A stretch of 64,000 nucleotides of DNA. It comes from an uncultured Chloroflexus sp. (GTDB lineage: Bacteria; Chloroflexota; Chloroflexia; Chloroflexales; Chloroflexaceae). Position 1 is the first letter of the stretch. Each line of letters begins with the position of its first letter. Below the pieces are notes generated by a model. It made no database searches. It saw nothing but the letters and a program-made list of their open reading frames with translations, and was not told the origin of the DNA. Positions 34,341-42,855 of the stretch are shown here, one piece after another. Both the position numbers and the translations under genes were made by a program. The DNA lies in the NCBI RefSeq assembly GCF_937951745.1, contig NZ_CALFBQ010000010.1:45779-109778 (forward strand), in the 5' to 3' direction.

Positions 34341-35753
34341 ATGGGAACAATAGCTGTGCCAAATGATCGATTAGCTGCTCAACGTCGCACCCTCCGCATT
34401 GCGTGGCTGACGCTGTTTGCGTTTTTAGGGTTGTTTTTGGCCCTCGTCACGCTGGTAGCACTGAGTGCGCGGCAGTGGTATCTTGCCGCGACTGATACGC
34501 AGAAGGCGACATTGGTTGTGCGGAGTCTCAATGAGAGTATCGTCTGGCAGCCGGCAGGCCGGACGATCTTTCAGGGTACGCGCGATCAGCAAGAGCTGGG
34601 CGAAGGCGATGTGTTGCGCGCTTTGCCGAACGCTGGATATGGGCAAGTGGCCTCTTTGCGCCTTTTTGAAGGCAGCCAGCTCGATTTGTGGGCTGGCGCT
34701 GAATTGCGCTTGACCGAACTTCGCACCACCCGCTGGTATAGTGGCGCTTTGCAGGTCACACTGGAACAGACCAGCGGGTATGTGCGGTACGATTTACGCG
34801 CCGATCAGCCGTTTCAAACGGTGCGCTTTACCGTATTGGTTGGCGATGCGCGGGTCGAGTTTACTCCCGGCGGCAGTTATAGCATTGACCTGTACCCGCC
34901 TGAACGGCGCGTTATCCGCAGTGATGGCCGGCCAGCACTGATCGCCGATATTGCGGTGCGTGCCGGCAGTGCGATTGTAAATGGGGTCGTGGGCCAGCCG
35001 GTGCGATTGGCCGCCGGCCAGCGCGTTGAGGTGGATCCGGCCGGATTGCCCGGTCTGCCGGTGCCGGCACGCTGGGAGTTGATCCGTGATGGCGGGTTTT
35101 CCCTCTTTTCTGAGATGGAATATAACAATACCACCCGCGCCGATGATCCAACATTGCCGCGCGCGACAACATGGCAAGTCTCAGGGACGCCGAATTTGCC
35201 GCTGCCCGAACGGGGCTTCTTCCGATTGGCCATGATTTGCCGTCCGCCAAATCCAACATTGAGCTGCCCGCCGGAAGACCGGCGTACTGCGGCGTGGTTT
35301 TACCGAACGGGCGGGCAAGTCAACGGCTTTGTGACCAGTATTCGCCAGTTGTTAGGGGTGAATGGCGCCGGTGTTGATGTGTCCGAGTTCCGCTCGCTGG
35401 TCTTTTCACTCTGGGGTAGGATCGATTATCAGTCATTATTGGCCGCTGGCGATCGTGGCACTGAATGCCCGATTATGATCCGGATTGTGGCCCGCCGCAG
35501 TAGTCCCGCCGATCCTGACGAAGAGCGGGTGGTGTGTCTTTATACGGCAGCCAGCGATCAGGATTTGCGGGTGCGCGCCGATGGGATCTTTTATCAGCGG
35601 GTTGATCCAGAAACGTGGACGCGCTTTCAAGTTGATCTGCGCGATAAGGGGTGGTTGCCCGATTACCGCTATTTGCGCAGCGTTGAAATTTATGCCAATG
35701 GGCACGATTACGATGCGCGGGTAGTGGATGTGTCGTTGGTCGGGACGCAATAA
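34341..35753 (+). CDS. Single-pass membrane protein with FecR-like domain
   Basis: A 470-residue protein: about 17 cytoplasmic residues, one membrane helix (about 19-41), then an extracytoplasmic part. Residues about 85-215 resemble the FecR domain (LRLFEGSQLDLWAGAELRLTEL, GALQVTLEQTSGYVRYDL). The C-terminal half is beta-rich and unassigned, with a possible carbohydrate-binding fold. Classical FecR senses a signal for an ECF sigma factor; no sigma gene is adjacent. Start chosen at 34341 from the promoter position. It is followed 7 bp later by acpS. Confidence 0.6.
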   Translation: MGTIAVPNDRLAAQRRTLRIAWLTLFAFLGLFLALVTLVALSARQWYLAATDTQKATLVVRSLNESIVWQPAGRTIFQGTRDQQELGEGDVLRALPNAGYGQVASLRLFEGSQLDLWAGAELRLTELRTTRWYSGALQVTLEQTSGYVRYDLRADQPFQTVRFTVLVGDARVEFTPGGSYSIDLYPPERRVIRSDGRPALIADIAVRAGSAIVNGVVGQPVRLAAGQRVEVDPAGLPGLPVPARWELIRDGGFSLFSEMEYNNTTRADDPTLPRATTWQVSGTPNLPLPERGFFRLAMICRPPNPTLSCPPEDRRTAAWFYRTGGQVNGFVTSIRQLLGVNGAGVDVSEFRSLVFSLWGRIDYQSLLAAGDRGTECPIMIRIVARRSSPADPDEERVVCLYTAASDQDLRVRADGIFYQRVDPETWTRFQVDLRDKGWLPDYRYLRSVEIYANGHDYDARVVDVSLVGTQ

Positions 35754-35760
35754 CGGCAAG

Positions 35761-36177
35761 ATGATGCTCTATCATGGCGTTGATGTGGTTGAAGTGGCCC
35801 GAATCCGTCACACGGCGCTGCGCTATGGCCAGCGCTTTCTTGCTCGGGTCTATACTGCCGCCGAGCAGGCTGATTGCGTATCCGCTGACGGTATGCTGCG
35901 TTTCGAGGCGTTGGCGGCGCGGTGGGCAGCTAAGGAAGCGTGTGCCAAGGCCCTAGGAATCGGGTTGCGTGGCTTGGGCGCGCTAGCTGTTGCTGATCGT
36001 CCGCGCGCCGGGCTTCTTGAGATTGAGGTCGTGCGTGATGCGGCGGGCCGGCCTGTGTTGCGGCTGGCGGGGATCGCGGCGCAGACGGCGGCTGCCTTGC
36101 GGATTGAAACGCTGGCGGTGAGTCTGTCGCATACCGCTGATCTGGCGCTGGCTAGCGTCGTGGCATGGGGATTGTAG
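35761..36177 (+). CDS. acpS: Holo-[acyl-carrier-protein] synthase
   Basis: A 138-residue AcpS-type phosphopantetheinyl transferase, which moves 4'-phosphopantetheine from CoA to the acyl carrier protein. Marks: GVDVVEVARIRH at the N-terminus (Mg-binding Asp) and FEALAARWAAKEACAKALG in the middle, then LSHTADLALASVVA at the end. Length is slightly above the usual 120-126. Start 35761 or 35764 (adjacent ATG codons). The tail overlaps no gene, and nnr follows 35 bp later. Confidence 0.92.
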   Translation: MMLYHGVDVVEVARIRHTALRYGQRFLARVYTAAEQADCVSADGMLRFEALAARWAAKEACAKALGIGLRGLGALAVADRPRAGLLEIEVVRDAAGRPVLRLAGIAAQTAAALRIETLAVSLSHTADLALASVVAWGL

Positions 36178-36212
36178 GTTCCTTTACCCAGATCTATGTG
36201 GTGGAGTGGCGC

Positions 36213-37841
36213 ATGGAATCTGCTTTGCCGTTCGTGGTGACAGCGGCCCAGATGCGCGCCGCCGAAGAAGCGGCGGTGGCCGCCGGCAGCGATTGGGCCG
36301 TGTTAATGGAGCGCGCCGGTACTGGGGTGGCGCAAGCTGCGCTCGCTTATCTCACACCGTTGGCCGGGCGCACGGTGCTGGCGCTAGTTGGCCCCGGCAA
36401 CAATGGTGGCGATGCGCTGGTCACTGCTCGCCATTTGGCCGATGCCGGTGCGCAGGTGACACTCTACTGCTGGCGGCGCAACCGGGTTGATGATAACTTG
36501 CTGGCATGCCGCGCGCGCGGCATCCGTGAATTGCACGCGGCTGATGATGTGGATGGGGCGCTGCTTACGGCTGCGCTCGCCGAAGCAACGTTAGTGGTTG
36601 ATGGTCTGCTCGGCACCGGCGCCCGCCCGCCAGCATCTGATCTGGCTGCGATCATTACCGCTGTCAACGCTGCTCGCGCGCAGCGCGTCGATCTACGCGT
36701 TGTGGCGATCGATCTGCCGAGCGGCGTTGCGGCCGATGATGGTCAGGTGGCGACCGTTGCCATCCGTGCCGATCTGACGGTGGCGACCGGTTTGCTCAAG
36801 CGGGGGTTATTGCTCTGGCCCGGACGAGGCTATGCCGGTACGATAGTGGTAGCACCGATTGGTTTAGGCTTATTAGATGAGGCAGTGACAATGAGTGAAT
36901 TGTTGACGGCAACCCAAGCCCGCTCATTTCTGCCGGCGCGTCCGGCCGATGCGCACAAGGGTGTATTTGGTAAGGTGCTGGTGCTAGCCGGTTCGATCAA
37001 TTACCCCGGCGCCGCAGTGCTAGCGTGCGCCGGCGCACAACGTGCGGGCGCCGGTTTAGTCACCTTAGCGACTGGGCGTAATGTGTTGGCGCTGGCCAAG
37101 GTTCCGCCGGAAGTGACCTTGCTACCAGTGGCCGAAGGCGATTGGGGTGCGATCGGGCCGGTAGCGATTGATGAGCTAGCCGAAGATTTGCCTCGTTACC
37201 AAGCGTTGTTGATCGGGCCGGGGTTAGGCCAAGCTGAGGCGACCCGCCAATTGGTGCTGCGTTTATTTGGCCTTGATCAGGTGCGTAGCCGGGCGCGAGT
37301 GGGGTTTGTCGCGGTGGGGGAGTCGATAGCTCATTTGCCACAGAAAACGGTTGAATTGCCGCCCACGGTGATCGATGCCGATGGCCTCAATTTATTGGCG
37401 AGCGCCAGCGGCTGGTTCGAGCGGTTGTCACCCGAACGTTGTGTGTTGACGCCGCACCCCGGCGAGATGCGCCGTTTGCTCGGGGTGACCGAATTGCCGC
37501 CGGACGCGGTGGCGACGGCAGCGGAGGCGGCCCAGCGCTGGCGGCAGACGGTGGTGCTTAAGGGGGCGACGACGGTGATAGCAGCACCCGATGGCCACAC
37601 CCTGATCCACGATGGCGCTAATCCGGCCTTGGCGACCGCCGGTTCGGGTGACGTGCTAGCCGGTATCATCGCCGGGTTGATGGCGCAAGGGTGCGCGCCG
37701 TTCGCCGCTGCGGCGTTAGGTGTCTACCTGCACGGCGCTGCCGGGGCCAAGGCTCGCGCAGCAATGGGTGATGCTGGCGTGGTGGCCGGCGATCTGTTAC
37801 CATTCGTGCCACAAGCGATCCGTGAATTGCGCGCAGGCTGA
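36213..37841 (+). CDS. nnr: Bifunctional NAD(P)H-hydrate epimerase/dehydratase
   Basis: A 542-residue fusion. The N-terminal YjeF epimerase domain (about 1-225) has VLMERAGTGVAQAAL and ALVGPGNNGGDALVTARHL. The C-terminal ribokinase-like dehydratase (about 240-542) has SFLPARPADAHKGVFGKVLVL, LTPHPGEMRRLLG and ALATAGSGDVLAGIIAGL. It repairs hydrated NAD(P)H. The start at 36213 follows GGTGGAG. The frame upstream to 36165 overlaps acpS and is not conserved. acpS and nnr adjacency is common in bacteria. Confidence 0.94.
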   Translation: MESALPFVVTAAQMRAAEEAAVAAGSDWAVLMERAGTGVAQAALAYLTPLAGRTVLALVGPGNNGGDALVTARHLADAGAQVTLYCWRRNRVDDNLLACRARGIRELHAADDVDGALLTAALAEATLVVDGLLGTGARPPASDLAAIITAVNAARAQRVDLRVVAIDLPSGVAADDGQVATVAIRADLTVATGLLKRGLLLWPGRGYAGTIVVAPIGLGLLDEAVTMSELLTATQARSFLPARPADAHKGVFGKVLVLAGSINYPGAAVLACAGAQRAGAGLVTLATGRNVLALAKVPPEVTLLPVAEGDWGAIGPVAIDELAEDLPRYQALLIGPGLGQAEATRQLVLRLFGLDQVRSRARVGFVAVGESIAHLPQKTVELPPTVIDADGLNLLASASGWFERLSPERCVLTPHPGEMRRLLGVTELPPDAVATAAEAAQRWRQTVVLKGATTVIAAPDGHTLIHDGANPALATAGSGDVLAGIIAGLMAQGCAPFAAAALGVYLHGAAGAKARAAMGDAGVVAGDLLPFVPQAIRELRAG

Positions 37842-37874
37842 AGCGCTGTGCAAGGTGGGAAAGGAATGGCCGTG

Positions 37875-39179
37875 ATGCGCATGGTTGATATTATTGCCGC
37901 CAAACGTGACGGCAGAGCATTGACGACGGCTGAAATTGATTGGGTTGTCAAAGGATATGCTGCCGGTGAGATTCCCGACTATCAGATGGCGGCGCTAGCG
38001 ATGGCGATTGTGCTGCGCGGCATGGACGATCGCGAGACGGCTGATCTAACCATGGCCATGGCCCGTAGCGGCGATATGCTCGATCTGCACGATATTGCTC
38101 CGCTGACCGTCGATAAGCATTCGACCGGCGGCGTCGGCGATAAGACTACGCTGGTGCTGGCGCCGTTGGTGTCGGCAGTTGGCTTGCCGATGGCCAAGAT
38201 GAGCGGTCGCGGCCTAGGGTTTAGCGGCGGTACGATTGATAAACTGGAGAGCATTCCCGGTTTTCGCACCAGCCTGAGCGCCGAAGAGTTTCGCCGCGCC
38301 GTGCGTGAGTTGGGTGTGGTCGTTGCTGCGCAGAGCGGCGATCTAGCACCAGCGGATAAAAAACTCTACGCCTTGCGCGACGTGACTGCCACGGTTGAGT
38401 CGATCCCGCTGATTGCCGCTAGCGTGATGAGCAAGAAGCTGGCGGCGGGGGCTGATTGTATCGTGCTTGACGTTAAATACGGGCAAGGCGCATTTATGCG
38501 CACGATCGACGATGCGCGCCGGCTGGCCCGAACGATGGTGGCGATTGGCCGCCACGCTGGGCGCAAGGTGGCCGCTGTGCTCAGCAGTATGCAGCAACCG
38601 CTCGGCTTCGCGATCGGCAATGCGCTCGAAGTGCGCGAAGCCGTCGCGGCCCTGCGCGGGACGGGGCCGGACGATTTGGTCGAGTTGTGTCTGGTATTGG
38701 GCAGTGAGCTGGTGCGAATGGCTGGGGTGCGGGCCGATGCCGATTCAGCGCGGCCAATGCTCGTCGAAGCGTTGCGCAGTGGCGCGGCGTGGGCGAAGTT
38801 TCGGGCTATGGTCGTCAATCAGGGTGGCGATCCGGCAGTGATTGACGAACCGGAGCGGTTGCCTGCGGCGCCGGTGCAGGTCGAGCTGCCGGCGCCACGG
38901 ACCGGATTCGTTACCGCGATTGATGGGCAGGCGTTGGGTTTGGCAGTGAATGCGCTTGGCGGTGGCCGGTCACGAAAAGAAGACACGATTGATCACGCGG
39001 TTGGGTTGGTCTTGCGGGCGAAGGTTGGGATGCGCGTTGCTGCCGGCGATCCGCTCCTCACCATCCATGCGGCGCGCCAGAGCGATGTTGAGGCAGTTGC
39101 CGAGCAGTTGCGCACCGCCTATACTATTCATGACGCGCTGCCACCGCCGCTGCCGTTGGTTGAAGAGATTATTCGCTAA
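37875..39179 (+). CDS. Pyrimidine-nucleoside (thymidine) phosphorylase
   Basis: A 434-residue enzyme, exact length for bacterial PyNP, that cleaves thymidine/uridine with phosphate in pyrimidine salvage. Marks: RMVDIIAAKRDG start, phosphate loop KHSTGGVGDKTTL, MSGRGLGFSGGTIDKLESIPGF, and VLDVKYGQGAFM. The start at 37875 has AAAGGA nine bases upstream. Whether it is uridine-active (pdp) or thymidine-specific (deoA) cannot be settled. It follows nnr by 33 bp and could share its transcript. Confidence 0.94.
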   Translation: MRMVDIIAAKRDGRALTTAEIDWVVKGYAAGEIPDYQMAALAMAIVLRGMDDRETADLTMAMARSGDMLDLHDIAPLTVDKHSTGGVGDKTTLVLAPLVSAVGLPMAKMSGRGLGFSGGTIDKLESIPGFRTSLSAEEFRRAVRELGVVVAAQSGDLAPADKKLYALRDVTATVESIPLIAASVMSKKLAAGADCIVLDVKYGQGAFMRTIDDARRLARTMVAIGRHAGRKVAAVLSSMQQPLGFAIGNALEVREAVAALRGTGPDDLVELCLVLGSELVRMAGVRADADSARPMLVEALRSGAAWAKFRAMVVNQGGDPAVIDEPERLPAAPVQVELPAPRTGFVTAIDGQALGLAVNALGGGRSRKEDTIDHAVGLVLRAKVGMRVAAGDPLLTIHAARQSDVEAVAEQLRTAYTIHDALPPPLPLVEEIIR

Positions 39180-39219
39180 GGTGATGGCTTAGCAACAGAT
39201 GTTTTGAACCAGTACAGGG

Positions 39220-39225
39220 TATAAT
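39220..39225 (+). promoter_or_regulatory. TATAAT -10 element upstream of fmdB
   Basis: A perfect TATAAT in GGGTATAATTC without a convincing -35 at 17 bp. If used, the fmdB leader is about 215 nt and contains the whole repeat element at 39269-39399. Confidence 0.4.
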
Positions 39226-39268
39226 TCTAGCAGTTTGTCGAGCAACGTTTCGGTGAGCAATGATCTTT

Positions 39269-39399
39269 GATGTCATTGTGGGGGCGCCACCCGACAGCAA
39301 TCTTCCGCTCAGGCGGGAGGCTATCTCGCTGGTGCGGGAAATTGCGTCGCTGCGCAGGCAATGCACCACATTGCCTCTACGCGCGGCTTGCAATGACAG
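39269..39399. repeat. About 130-bp repeat with TGTCATTG/CAATGACA ends
   Basis: TGTCATTG (39271-39278) and the inverse CAATGACA (39391-39398) bound a unit with internal GCAATCTTCCGC, GAAATTGCGTCGC and GCAATGC segments. Partial copies lie at 45-90 and 178-221. It contains no gene and resembles miniature inverted-repeat elements common between bacterial genes. Confidence 0.6.
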
Positions 39400-39449
39400 G
39401 CGGAAAGCGGTGCGCAATCACGTAGAAATCATCGATCGTGAGGCTAGCT

Positions 39450-39833
39450 ATGCCGATCTACGAATACTTCTGTCCTGCTTGCAACGGCCAATTCCAAAAG
39501 TTAGTGCGCGGGTTTAGCGATCCGCCCGGTTTGGCTTGCCCACGTTGCGGCAATACCGAGGTTCGCCGCGCCATTTCGCGCTTTGCTACCCTGAAGTCGG
39601 AAGATGACCGGATTGAGTCGTTAGCCGATCCATCCAACTTTATGGGGCTAGACGAGAGCGATCCCCGTTCGATTGCCCGCTGGGCCAAGCGTTTGGGTAA
39701 AGAGTTAGGCGAAGACGCTGGCGAAGATTGGGATGAGATGGTCGATCAGATGCTCGAAGAGGAGCTGAGCGGCAAACAGGACGATGAGGAAGGTAGCTCG
39801 TCGGCCAAGCCCGATAATCTCGGTTGGGCGTGA
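39450..39833 (+). CDS. FmdB-type zinc ribbon protein
   Basis: A 127-residue protein. The N-terminal FmdB/CxxC zinc ribbon (MPIYEYFCPAC, with Cys8, Cys11, Cys30, Cys33) is followed by a charged helical region of about 80 residues with many Glu and Asp near the C-terminus. FmdB-like proteins are putative regulatory or zinc-handling proteins without a settled role. The tail beyond the ribbon is longer than in most relatives. GTGAGG precedes the ATG. The next gene, an ArsA-like ATPase, has its own promoter. Confidence 0.85.
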   Translation: MPIYEYFCPACNGQFQKLVRGFSDPPGLACPRCGNTEVRRAISRFATLKSEDDRIESLADPSNFMGLDESDPRSIARWAKRLGKELGEDAGEDWDEMVDQMLEEELSGKQDDEEGSSSAKPDNLGWA

Positions 39834-39841
39834 CCGTCTAT

Positions 39842-39870
39842 TTGCATAAAAGACAATCTAACGGTATTAT
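39842..39870 (+). promoter_or_regulatory. Promoter of the ArsA-type ATPase gene
   Basis: TTGCAT (39842-39847), 17-bp spacer, TATTAT (39865-39870). Transcription near 39877 leaves about 28 nt before the ATG at 39905. Confidence 0.5.
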
Positions 39871-39904
39871 AAAGCAAAGTCGCTTCTAGAATGAACGGTC
39901 GAGT

Positions 39905-41077
39905 ATGCGCATCCTCTTCTACACCGGCAAGGGCGGCGTCGGTAAAACCAGTGTGGCAGCGGCTAGCGCTCTCCGCTGCGCCCAACTTGGGTATCGGACT
40001 ATCGTGCTCTCGACCGATGCGGCCCACTCGCTGGGCGATTCGCTCGGCGTAGATTTGCGCGCCGAACCGATCCAAGTGGTGCCGAATCTGTGGGCGCAAG
40101 AGATTAACGCCCTCCACGAGCTTGAGTCGAGCTGGGGGGTGGTATCACGTTATTTAGCCGATCTGTTGGCGTGGCAAGGGGTTGAAACGATCGCCCAAGG
40201 TGAGCTGTCGGTCATTCCCGGCACCGAAGAACTCTTCAGCCTGCTCCAGATCAAGCGCCATTACGACGAAGGCAAGTATGACGTGATTGTGGTTGATGCC
40301 GCTCCCACCGGCGAGACGCTGCGCTTGCTGTCATTGCCCGATGTGATGCGGTGGTGGATTGCCCGCCTCTTCCCGATTGCGCGGACTTTGTTGCGGGTGG
40401 TGCGTCCGGTGGCGCGGCGGGTGACTGATATGCCGATCGCCGATGACGATGTGCTGGCGTCGGCGCAGCAGGCGATCGATGCGTTGATCGATGTGCGCCA
40501 GTTGTTGACCGACCACCAGATTTGTACGGCGCGGATCGTGATGAACCTCGAGAAGATGGTGATCCGCGAGGCGCAACGTTCGCTGACCTATCTTAGTCTG
40601 TTCGGCTACGCAGTTGATGCGATCATCGTCAACCGGATTCTGCCGCCCGAAGTTGACGCTCACTTTGGCCAATGGCGGGCAATGCAGCAGCGATATGCGC
40701 CGATGGTCGAGGAGATGTTTGAGCCGTTGCCGATTTTGCGCGTGCCCCACTTCTCGCAAGAGATTGTCGGGGTCGAGTTGCTTTCCCAATTGGCCGACCA
40801 TCTCTTCGGCAAACACGATCCGGCGGCTTTCCTCTATCAAGGCCCAACCCAACGGCTGGAAAAGACTCCCGATGGCTACGATTTGATTGTACCGTTACCG
40901 TTTGCCTCTGAGGATCAAGTTCATCTGGCGCAGAGCGATGACGAGCTGCTGATTTCGGTCGGCTGGCACCGCCATCGCATTGTGTTGCCGCAATCGTTGG
41001 CTCGTTTGCGTGCCCAAGATGCCTTCTTCGAGGATTCATCGCTACGGGTGATCTTCCGGCGCGAAGCGGCTGCATAG
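39905..41077 (+). CDS. ArsA/GET3 family ATPase
   Basis: A 390-residue single-unit ATPase. The P-loop is GKGGVGKTS at 8-16, the switch I region LSTDAAHSLGDSLG, the switch II VVDAAPTGETLRLLSLP, and the VMNLEKMVIREAQRSLTYL segment follows. The C-terminal ~80 residues form a small beta domain (LIVPLPFASEDQVHLA) seen in ArsA-like proteins of phototrophs. No arsB, arsR or arsenite Cys triad is present, so a chaperone-like GET3 or unknown role is more likely than arsenite export. It is often found near bacteriochlorophyll genes in green bacteria, but none is here. Confidence 0.85.
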   Translation: MRILFYTGKGGVGKTSVAAASALRCAQLGYRTIVLSTDAAHSLGDSLGVDLRAEPIQVVPNLWAQEINALHELESSWGVVSRYLADLLAWQGVETIAQGELSVIPGTEELFSLLQIKRHYDEGKYDVIVVDAAPTGETLRLLSLPDVMRWWIARLFPIARTLLRVVRPVARRVTDMPIADDDVLASAQQAIDALIDVRQLLTDHQICTARIVMNLEKMVIREAQRSLTYLSLFGYAVDAIIVNRILPPEVDAHFGQWRAMQQRYAPMVEEMFEPLPILRVPHFSQEIVGVELLSQLADHLFGKHDPAAFLYQGPTQRLEKTPDGYDLIVPLPFASEDQVHLAQSDDELLISVGWHRHRIVLPQSLARLRAQDAFFEDSSLRVIFRREAAA

Positions 41078-41124
41078 GAGGGGCAGCAACGCTCTGCTCT
41101 TCTTATGTTGCCGCAATGGGCAAG

Positions 41125-41153
41125 TTGCTCTCGTTCCGTTGGTATGGTATACT
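41125..41153 (+). promoter_or_regulatory. Strong promoter of rpmG
   Basis: TTGCTC (41125-41130), 17-bp spacer, TATACT (41148-41153) with TG at 41145-41146 making an extended -10. Start of transcription near 41160; leader about 53 nt with an imperfect GCGCCCCAAGGGCGC hairpin at 41163-41177. Confidence 0.65.
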
Positions 41154-41212
41154 AGCTGTCAGTGCGCCCCAAGGGCGCAATTTCGTGTGTAGTTCTGGGA
41201 AGAGGGATCGCT

Positions 41213-41377
41213 ATGGCCAGCAAAAAGGGTAACCGCATCGTGATCAAGCTGAAGAGCACCGAGAGCGGCCATACCTATACTACCGAGAAGAACCGGCGCA
41301 ACGATCCGAGCCGCCTCGAGTTGCGCAAGTATGATCCGATTGTCCGCCGTCACGTGGTGTACCGCGAGACCAAGTAG
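41213..41377 (+). CDS. rpmG: 50S ribosomal protein L33
   Basis: A 54-residue L33 of the cysteine-free (C-) form: no CxxC pairs are present where zinc-binding L33 has them. Marks are [20 protein letters not shown] and [18 protein letters not shown]. Usually followed by secE and nusG, it is isolated here. The ATG is preceded by GAGGGATCG. The stop codon runs directly into the 28-bp tandem palindromes. A strong promoter fits a ribosomal gene. Confidence 0.95.
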   Translation: MASKKGNRIVIKLKSTESGHTYTTEKNRRNDPSRLELRKYDPIVRRHVVYRETK

Positions 41378-41454
41378 GGGCAGAGCAGCGTTCTGCCAAC
41401 AGCATGGGCAGAGCAGCGCTCTGCCAACAGCATGGGCAGAGCAGCGCTCTGCCC
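41378..41454. repeat. Three tandem palindromic 28-bp units (GGGCAGAGCAGCGCTCTGCC)
   Basis: Units at 41378-41405, 41406-41433 and 41434-41454 (last one shortened). Each contains GGCAGAGC-AGC-GCTCTGCC, a hairpin of 8-9 bp; the first has one change (GTTCTG). Units one and two end in AACAGCAT. The array starts the base after the rpmG stop and ends 23 bp before the next ATG. A relative (CAGAGCGCCGCTCTG, two copies) lies at 51487-51544. Confidence 0.8.
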
Positions 41455-41477
41455 ATACACATTTAAGTTTAAGTATA

Positions 41478-42821
41478 ATGATCCGCTTGTTGCGCATTGT
41501 GCTCCTTGCCGCCTTTGAAACGACACTGGTTGCGCTGCCGTTGCTAGCGCTCGCAGCGATAGCGTTGCCGTGGCCGGGATTGTTTGGCGCAGTGCTGCTC
41601 GGTTGGCTGGCCGATGGCGCGGCGCGTCGTCTGTGCCATCCATTCCACTATTTGCCGCTGGTGTTGGCGCCGCTGCTTGCCGCCACCGGCTTGCTGTGGC
41701 TAGCGATTGGTGGTGATCCGCTGGCGTTGTGGCCAGCCTTGTTGCCGGGCCAACCCCAAAGTGGTCTCGCATACGTGGCAGCGCTGGTTGCGTTTTTTCT
41801 GACGTGGCGGGGGGCTGGGTTAGAGAGCCACGATAGTGCGACTATACTCACTTTTGCCGGCAGAGGGATGATTGCCGCGATCGCGTCGCTGCTAGTTGGG
41901 CCGTTGGTGCGCGCTGGCGCTGCTGTACCCGCCGATGCGCTGCTGACGTATGTAGCGGTAGCGATTGGCACTGGTCTTGGTTCGTTGGCGCTATCGCATG
42001 TGATCGAAACTTCTGCCAATCGGACGGTGGACGGGCGCTGGAGCCTTCTCTTGCTAGGAGTAGTTGGCAGCGTGTTGGCGATCGGTGCCGCGTTGACGGC
42101 GCTGCTCAGCGGTGAGGCGGCGCTCGACGGCGTAGTCAACCTGCTGCGTTTTATGCTCTTGCCATTGGCGCTGATTGGGGCGGTGCTAGTCTATCTGTTC
42201 ACCGTGATCTTTGGTGATCTGATTCGCGCCCTCGTGGCGTTGTTGGGGCAGGCGCTGGCCCAGATGAACCTCCGCCCTGAACCGCCGCCGGTGACCGATA
42301 CGGCGCCGATCGACGATGCCGCCATCGAGACGGTGATCGCCTTGGCGCAACAAGCAACCTTCTGGCTAGCGTTGATCCCGCTAGCGGTGTTGCTGGTCTT
42401 GCTGATCTGGTGGCGGCGGCGCGCGCGCCGGGTTGAAACTGATGAAGAGCGCGAGTCGCTCGATGTCGGCCAAAGTCTGCTGGCCGATGTGCGCGATCTA
42501 CTTGGGGCGCTGCGCAATCCGTTTCAGCGCCGGTTGAGCGGGTTGCAAGCGGCACTGGCAGCTTTGCGTGGCGCTGATCCGGTGACGCGGGTGCGCCGTG
42601 CCTATATTCAGGTGCTGCTGGCGTTAGAGGAGCGCGGCTTACGCCGGCCACCAGCGCAGACGCCATCTGAGTGGTATACAACAGTAGCGCCAACCTTGCC
42701 CGATCCCGCGCCGCTCGCTGAGCTTACCGCCATCTACGAGCGGGCGCGTTACCAACCTAGCGGCGTCGCACCAGCCGATGCCGCTATCGCCGAGCAAGCC
42801 TCCCAGATGGTACGCCAGTAG
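41478..42821 (+). CDS. DUF4129 multi-pass membrane protein
   Basis: A 447-residue protein with about 8 membrane helices in residues 1-330, then a cytoplasmic or outer C-terminal DUF4129 domain (about 345-447) with DPVTRVRRAYIQVLLALEERG and PSEWYTTVAPTLP, LAELTAIYERARYQP. DUF4129 occurs with transglutaminase-like and MoxR modules in many bacteria, but none is beside it here. The ATG overlaps a TATAAT-like sequence and has no ribosome site, so the start is uncertain. Its 3' end runs into a hairpin shared with convergent glmS. Confidence 0.75.
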   Translation: MIRLLRIVLLAAFETTLVALPLLALAAIALPWPGLFGAVLLGWLADGAARRLCHPFHYLPLVLAPLLAATGLLWLAIGGDPLALWPALLPGQPQSGLAYVAALVAFFLTWRGAGLESHDSATILTFAGRGMIAAIASLLVGPLVRAGAAVPADALLTYVAVAIGTGLGSLALSHVIETSANRTVDGRWSLLLLGVVGSVLAIGAALTALLSGEAALDGVVNLLRFMLLPLALIGAVLVYLFTVIFGDLIRALVALLGQALAQMNLRPEPPPVTDTAPIDDAAIETVIALAQQATFWLALIPLAVLLVLLIWWRRRARRVETDEERESLDVGQSLLADVRDLLGALRNPFQRRLSGLQAALAALRGADPVTRVRRAYIQVLLALEERGLRRPPAQTPSEWYTTVAPTLPDPAPLAELTAIYERARYQPSGVAPADAAIAEQASQMVRQ

Positions 42822-42842
42822 GGGCGCCCAGCCGAGCGCCCC
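42821..42842. terminator. GGGGCGC hairpin between convergent genes
   Basis: GGGGCGC (42821-42827), loop of 8, GCGCCCC (42836-42842), beginning at the last base of the DUF4129 stop codon and 14 bp from the glmS stop. No T-run, so termination is inferred from position. Confidence 0.45.
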
Positions 42843-42855
42843 CGCTTCAGCGTCT

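Noticed and set aside
39260..39517. 85-codon frame over the repeat and the start of fmdB
   Set aside because: It lies mostly inside the non-coding repeat and runs out of frame through the conserved zinc ribbon gene.
41378..41454. CRISPR array for the three regularly spaced repeats
   Set aside because: The units are contiguous without unique spacers and each is itself a palindrome; no cas gene is present.
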